A stretch of DNA of 64,000 bases, taken from the NCBI RefSeq assembly GCF_016756595.1, contig NZ_AP023257.1, positions 5,534,001 to 5,598,000 on the forward strand. The letters are read 5' to 3'. The stretch comes from Mesorhizobium sp. L-2-11. GTDB taxonomy: Bacteria > Pseudomonadota > Alphaproteobacteria > Rhizobiales > Rhizobiaceae. Position numbers and translations under genes: made by a program. Positions 60,540 to 64,000 of this stretch are shown here, in pieces (positions within the stretch are counted from its first letter, which is position 1; each line of letters opens with the position of its first letter). Under the pieces are notes generated by a model. It was not told where the DNA came from and ran no database searches. It saw only the letters and a program-made list of their open reading frames with translations.

Positions 60540-62177
60540 CTACCCCTTCGCCATCTCCCTCAGCCGGAACTTCTGGATCTTGCCGGTTGAGGTCTTTGGG
60601 ATTTCGGCGAAGATCACCGCTTTCGGCACCTTGAAGCGGGCGAGCAGCGCGCGGCAGTGGTCGATGATCTCGACCTCGGTCGCCGTCCTGCCCGGCTTCA
60701 GCTCGACATAGGCGACCGGGACCTCGCCCCATTTGTCGTCGGGCCTGGCGACGACGCCGCAGGAGGCGACGGCGCCGTGCTTGTAGAGCGCCTCCTCGAC
60801 TTCGACCGAGGAGATGTTCTCGCCGCCGGAAATGATGATGTCCTTGGAGCGGTCCTTGAGCTGGATGTAGCCGTCGGGATGCATGACGCCAAGGTCGCCC
60901 GAATGGAACCAGCCGCCGGCGAAGGCCTCGTCGGTCGCCTTGCGGTTCTTCAGATAGCCCTTCATGACGATGTTGCCACGGAACATGACCTCGCCGATCG
61001 TCTCGCCATCGGCCGGTGTCTCCTCCATCGTCTCCGGGTCGATCACCGTCAGATCCTCGAGCGCGGCATAGCGCACGCCTTGCCTGGCCTTCCTCGCCAC
61101 CCTGAGGCCTTTTTCGAGCCCATCCCACTCGCCATGCCATTCGTTGACGACCGCGGGGCCATAGGTCTCGGTCAGGCCATAGAGGTGGGTGACGGCAAAA
61201 CCCGCATCGGCCATGCCCGACAGCACCGCTTCCGGCGGAGGTGCCGCGGCGGTGTTGAAGGTGACCGTCTGCGGAAATTGCCGCTTGTCCTCGTCGCTGG
61301 CGTTGATCAGCACCGACATCACCACCGGCGCGCCGCACAGATGGGTGACCCCGTGGTCGGCGATGGCGTCGTAGATCGGCTTCGGCCGCACCCAGCGCAG
61401 GCAGACATGGGTGCCGGCCTGCACGGCCAGCGTCCACGGAAAGCACCAGCCATTGCAGTGGAACATCGGCAGCGTCCACAGATAGACGGCATGCTTGCCC
61501 ATCCCGGCGTGGATAGTGTTGGCATAGGCCATCAGCGCCGCACCGCGATGATGGTAGACGACGCCCTTTGGATTGCCTGTCGTGCCGGAAGTGTAGTTGA
61601 GCGAGATCGCGTCCCATTCGTCGTCCGGCATCGACCAGGCGAAATCCTCGTCGCCGCCCGCGACGAAGGTCTCGTAATCGAGCGAGCCGATCGGCTCGCC
61701 CTTGGGATAGGGCGCGTCAGTGGGGTATTCGGGATCGTCATAGTCGATGACCAGCGGTTTTACCTTAGCCAGCGCCAGCGCCTCGCCGACGACATTTGCA
61801 AATTCGCGATCGACGACCATCACCTTGGTTTCGGCATGGTCGAGCTGAAAGGCGATGACCGCGGCATCGAGGCGGGTGTTGAGCGAATGCAGCACCGCCC
61901 TGGTCATCGGCACGCCGAAATGCGCTTCCAGCATCGGCGGGGTGTTGGACAGCATGACGGTGACGGTGTCGCCCTTGCCGATGCCGTGCCTGTGCAGCGC
62001 CGAGGCAAGCTTCAGCGACCGCCGCCAGAAATCGCGATAGGTCGTGCGCTGGCGACCATGGATGATCGCGACATGGTCGGGAAAAGTCCTTGCCGCCCGC
62101 TCCAGATAGCTGAGCGGCGTCAGCGGCTGGTGGTTGGCTGGATTCCTGCCGAGATCCTGTTCGTAGGGATTGCCCAT
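60540..62177 (-). CDS. AMP-forming acyl-CoA synthetase
   Basis: A 545-residue acyl-activating enzyme: carboxylate + ATP + CoA to acyl-CoA. The A3 motif is LNYTSGTTGNPKGVVYHHRG, with YGLTETYGPAVVNEWHG (A5), WFHSGDLGVMHPDGY (A7) and the C-terminal Lys in PKTSTGKIQKFRLREMAKG. Length and the PMFHCNGWCFPW stretch place it with medium-chain/DmdB-like ligases. ATG at 62177 with GGGGAGG ahead; a longer frame upstream is unsupported. Substrate is unknown. No other fatty-acid or sulfur-metabolism gene lies next to it. Confidence 0.92.
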   Translation of the reverse strand: MGNPYEQDLGRNPANHQPLTPLSYLERAARTFPDHVAIIHGRQRTTYRDFWRRSLKLASALHRHGIGKGDTVTVMLSNTPPMLEAHFGVPMTRAVLHSLNTRLDAAVIAFQLDHAETKVMVVDREFANVVGEALALAKVKPLVIDYDDPEYPTDAPYPKGEPIGSLDYETFVAGGDEDFAWSMPDDEWDAISLNYTSGTTGNPKGVVYHHRGAALMAYANTIHAGMGKHAVYLWTLPMFHCNGWCFPWTLAVQAGTHVCLRWVRPKPIYDAIADHGVTHLCGAPVVMSVLINASDEDKRQFPQTVTFNTAAAPPPEAVLSGMADAGFAVTHLYGLTETYGPAVVNEWHGEWDGLEKGLRVARKARQGVRYAALEDLTVIDPETMEETPADGETIGEVMFRGNIVMKGYLKNRKATDEAFAGGWFHSGDLGVMHPDGYIQLKDRSKDIIISGGENISSVEVEEALYKHGAVASCGVVARPDDKWGEVPVAYVELKPGRTATEVEIIDHCRALLARFKVPKAVIFAEIPKTSTGKIQKFRLREMAKG

Positions 62178-62235
62178 CCCGTCCTCCCCATGTTTATCGA
62201 ACGCTTCGGGACACTGGCGAGCGAGGCCGCCCCGG

Positions 62236-62565
62236 CTACTCCTGTCGCCCCTGTCCGCCTTCACCTTCTGACCATAAAGCACCGATATCGCGATGCCCTT
62301 CGATGATGTTCGCCACCTCGAAGCAATCTCCATCATAGCGGAAGAAAATGACATACCCCCGGAAAGCGAAACTCCGGATGTCCGGCCGGAGATCGGGACG
62401 AGCACGACCGATCGTCGCCTGCAAGCTTGCCAGATCGCGGCATTTCTGGCGCAGCGCATTCACAAAACGCCGGCCAAGCACCAAGCTCCCGCTTTCGCGA
62501 GCGACGTATTCAAAGATATTGACCAAATCTGTCTGTACCGACGGCAACATACGCAGCCGTGGCAC
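62236..62565 (-). CDS. parE: ParE/RelE-superfamily toxin
   Basis: A 109-residue plasmid-stabilisation-type toxin. Pattern: PSVQTDLVNIFEYVARES helix, LGRRFVNALRQKCRDLAS, GRARPDLRPDIRSFAFRGYVIFFRYDGDCFEVANIIEGHRDI, the standard ParE strand set ending with the Arg-x-Asp motif HRD. GTG start at 62565, two bases after the antitoxin stop, so it is translated by coupling. Family targets are DNA gyrase (ParE) or mRNA (RelE); the strand pattern favours ParE. Next to an unrelated acyl-CoA synthetase. Confidence 0.88.
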   Translation of the reverse strand: MPRLRMLPSVQTDLVNIFEYVARESGSLVLGRRFVNALRQKCRDLASLQATIGRARPDLRPDIRSFAFRGYVIFFRYDGDCFEVANIIEGHRDIGALWSEGEGGQGRQE

Positions 62566-62567
62566 TC

Positions 62568-62813
62568 CTAGAGGCCTTCCTTTGCGAGTTGCTCAGCCTT
62601 GGCTTCCAAAGCCGCGTCAATATCCTGCTCAGTCGCTTCGCCGTCAGCAGCAAACGACTTGTCCAGCATGGCACGTAGCGCCTTCAGCTTTTCCTCGCGT
62701 TCTTCGACCAGGCGTAAGCCCTCGCGCACGACTTCGCTGGCAGAGCCGTAGCGGCCCCGCTTGACTATGTTGGAGACAAAAGTTTCCCAGCGCTCACCCA
62801 ATGAGACGTTCAT
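62568..62813 (-). CDS. parD: ParD-type ribbon-helix-helix antitoxin
   Basis: An 81-residue antitoxin: N-terminal ribbon-helix-helix (about 1-45; MNVSLGERWETFV, GSASEVVREGLRLVEERE) and a C-terminal acidic/helical tail that binds the toxin. Overlaps the promoter region at 62814-62951 and is followed by parE after two bases. Such antitoxins repress their own operon. It makes a type II pair with the next gene. Confidence 0.9.
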   Translation of the reverse strand: MNVSLGERWETFVSNIVKRGRYGSASEVVREGLRLVEEREEKLKALRAMLDKSFAADGEATEQDIDAALEAKAEQLAKEGL

Positions 62814-62951
62814 TGTCAGGCCTCCTGTTCAGTTTATTGTTAACGCGATAACAAAAATAGCGCAATAACTGGCATCGAGGAAAGACCCGCAGTTCACCAC
62901 CACAATTTGACTTTTGTCGACAGTCGTGAATAATGTCAGCAAGGAGATGGC

Positions 62952-63917
62952 ATGGCGATCCGACCGGCAGAACAGCTTATTCACAAGGCCGCCTGGCTCT
63001 ACTATGCCCACGGCTTGCGCCAGGACCAGGTGGCCAACCAGCTCAAGATTTCCCGCGCCTCGGTCGCCATGTATCTGCGCAAGGCGCGCGAGACCGGCAT
63101 CGTAAACATCTCGACCTCGACCCAGCTGTTCACGGACGATGTCATGGCGCGCAAGCTCGAAGACGCATTCAAGCTCGATGCCGTCTGGATCGCGCCGGAA
63201 AACGGCCATGTCGCCGATCCGTCGACCGACATCGCGGTGCTGGCGGCCAGCGTCTTTCTCGAGCTGATCAAGAAGGGTGATCGCATTGGCGTCGCCTGGG
63301 GAAGGACCATCTATACGATCGCCGACATCATGTCCTATGCCGACCTGCAGGATGTCACGGTGGTGCAACTCTGCGGCAATCTGGGAGCCCCCTATTCCTA
63401 CCGGCCCGACCAATGCACCATGGAAATCGCCCGCCGGCTCAATGCCAAGGGACTCAATTTCTATGCGCCGCTGGTGCTGACGACAGAGGAATTGGCGCGC
63501 GGCCTGCGCGCCGAGCCGGTGATCGGCGAGCAGTTGTCGGGCATCAGTGCGTGCAATCTGGCGCTTTACTCGGTCGGCACCGTCGACGCCGACAGCCATG
63601 TCGTCAAATGCGGCGCGCTGACTGTCAGCGAAATGGAGGTGCTGCGCCGTGCCGGGGCTGCCGGCGTCATCGCCGGGCAGATCATCGACTCGCAAGGCAA
63701 AGCGCTCGACTGCAGCTATAACCGGCGGATCATTTCGGCGGAGCTGTCATCGCTGCGCAAGATCGAAAAGCGTCTCGTGGTGGTGCAGGAGGACAGCAAG
63801 TTCGGACCGCTGGTGGCGGCGATCGCGGGTGGGCTGTGCACGCATCTGGTGGTCGGCGCGCGGATGGCGCGACGGCTGCTCGACCATGCCAGACCGGCGG
63901 CGGAAAAGGTCGCCTAG
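62952..63917 (+). CDS. SorC/DeoR-type sugar-binding transcriptional regulator (second copy)
   Basis: A 321-residue SorC-family regulator. N-terminal HTH (about 12-52: AWLYYAHGLRQDQVANQLKI, SRASVAMYLRKAR) and the effector domain with DRIGVAWGRTIYTIAD, VVQLCGNLGAPYSYRP, GCALTVSEMEVLRRAGAAG-type region and IEKRLVVVQEDSKFGPLVAA. It is a paralogue of the regulator at 8408-9370, and both have the same domain layout. SD AAGGAG is 5 bases before the ATG. Upstream TTCAC/GTGAA half-sites (62893-62930) and a TTGACT box (62907-62912) may control it. It probably regulates genes to the right of the window. Divergent from parD. Confidence 0.9.
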   Translation: MAIRPAEQLIHKAAWLYYAHGLRQDQVANQLKISRASVAMYLRKARETGIVNISTSTQLFTDDVMARKLEDAFKLDAVWIAPENGHVADPSTDIAVLAASVFLELIKKGDRIGVAWGRTIYTIADIMSYADLQDVTVVQLCGNLGAPYSYRPDQCTMEIARRLNAKGLNFYAPLVLTTEELARGLRAEPVIGEQLSGISACNLALYSVGTVDADSHVVKCGALTVSEMEVLRRAGAAGVIAGQIIDSQGKALDCSYNRRIISAELSSLRKIEKRLVVVQEDSKFGPLVAAIAGGLCTHLVVGARMARRLLDHARPAAEKVA

Positions 63918-64000
63918 AGAATACAAGCCGCCGCTGACGCATTGTCATCAAGGCGTCGCGGCATTCCTGTTTCACGACGACAGCAAATCGGACGAGCGAA

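Overview
The window is 64 kb of GC-rich chromosome or large-replicon DNA from an alphaproteobacterium, most likely a Mesorhizobium-type Rhizobiales. The evidence is the codon and base use, short mosaic palindromic intergenic repeats like the rhizobial RIME elements, SorC-family regulators with polyol-type ABC operons, and a methylamine cluster arranged like the glx/sox genes of rhizobia. No species can be fixed from sequence alone. No rRNA, tRNA or CRISPR array was found.

Layout. (1) 1-3427: the 3' part of an RND efflux permease followed by its membrane-fusion protein, closed by a hairpin terminator. (2) 3635-4741: an enolase-superfamily enzyme. (3) 5329-15135: a sugar/polyol catabolic locus made of a SAF-domain oxidoreductase, an FGGY kinase, a SorC-type regulator, a ribose-type ABC transporter (permease, binding protein, double ATPase) and two short-chain dehydrogenases. 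The kinase carries a 174-bp internal inversion that puts its catalytic-Asp region on the wrong strand. (4) 15648-19933: a betaine/TMAO-type ABC importer with a fused double permease. (5) 20159-25448: an IS91-family element with a tyrosine recombinase, then accessory genes (sulfotransferase-like, ChaC, serine hydrolase).

(6) 25470-51700 is the core of the window: an apparently complete aerobic trimethylamine pathway. Tmm oxidises TMA to TMAO, Tdm demethylates TMAO to dimethylamine, DmmDABC takes dimethylamine to methylamine, and GmaS, MgsABC and MgdABCD convert methylamine through gamma-glutamylmethylamide and N-methylglutamate to glutamate and C1 units. An Amt-type channel, a 72-residue membrane protein and an APC permease accompany it, and an XRE-cupin regulator sits divergent to tmm. 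An IS5-type and an IS256-type element plus a repeat-flanked DUF559 gene separate tmm and the regulator from dmm. RIME-like hairpins lie inside two of the operons.

(7) 51961-63917: an aldehyde dehydrogenase, a second RND system under a TetR regulator with a perfect 15-bp palindromic operator, a VOC protein, a PhzF-like protein, an acyl-CoA synthetase, a ParDE toxin-antitoxin pair and a second SorC regulator.

How the genes work together: the central block would let the cell use TMA/TMAO and possibly quaternary-amine breakdown products as nitrogen and C1 sources. Several proteins there (Tdm, DmmD, MgdC, MgdD) have GcvT-like folds, which suggests that released formaldehyde is captured on tetrahydrofolate. 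The standout anomaly is the inverted segment in the FGGY kinase at 7234-7407.
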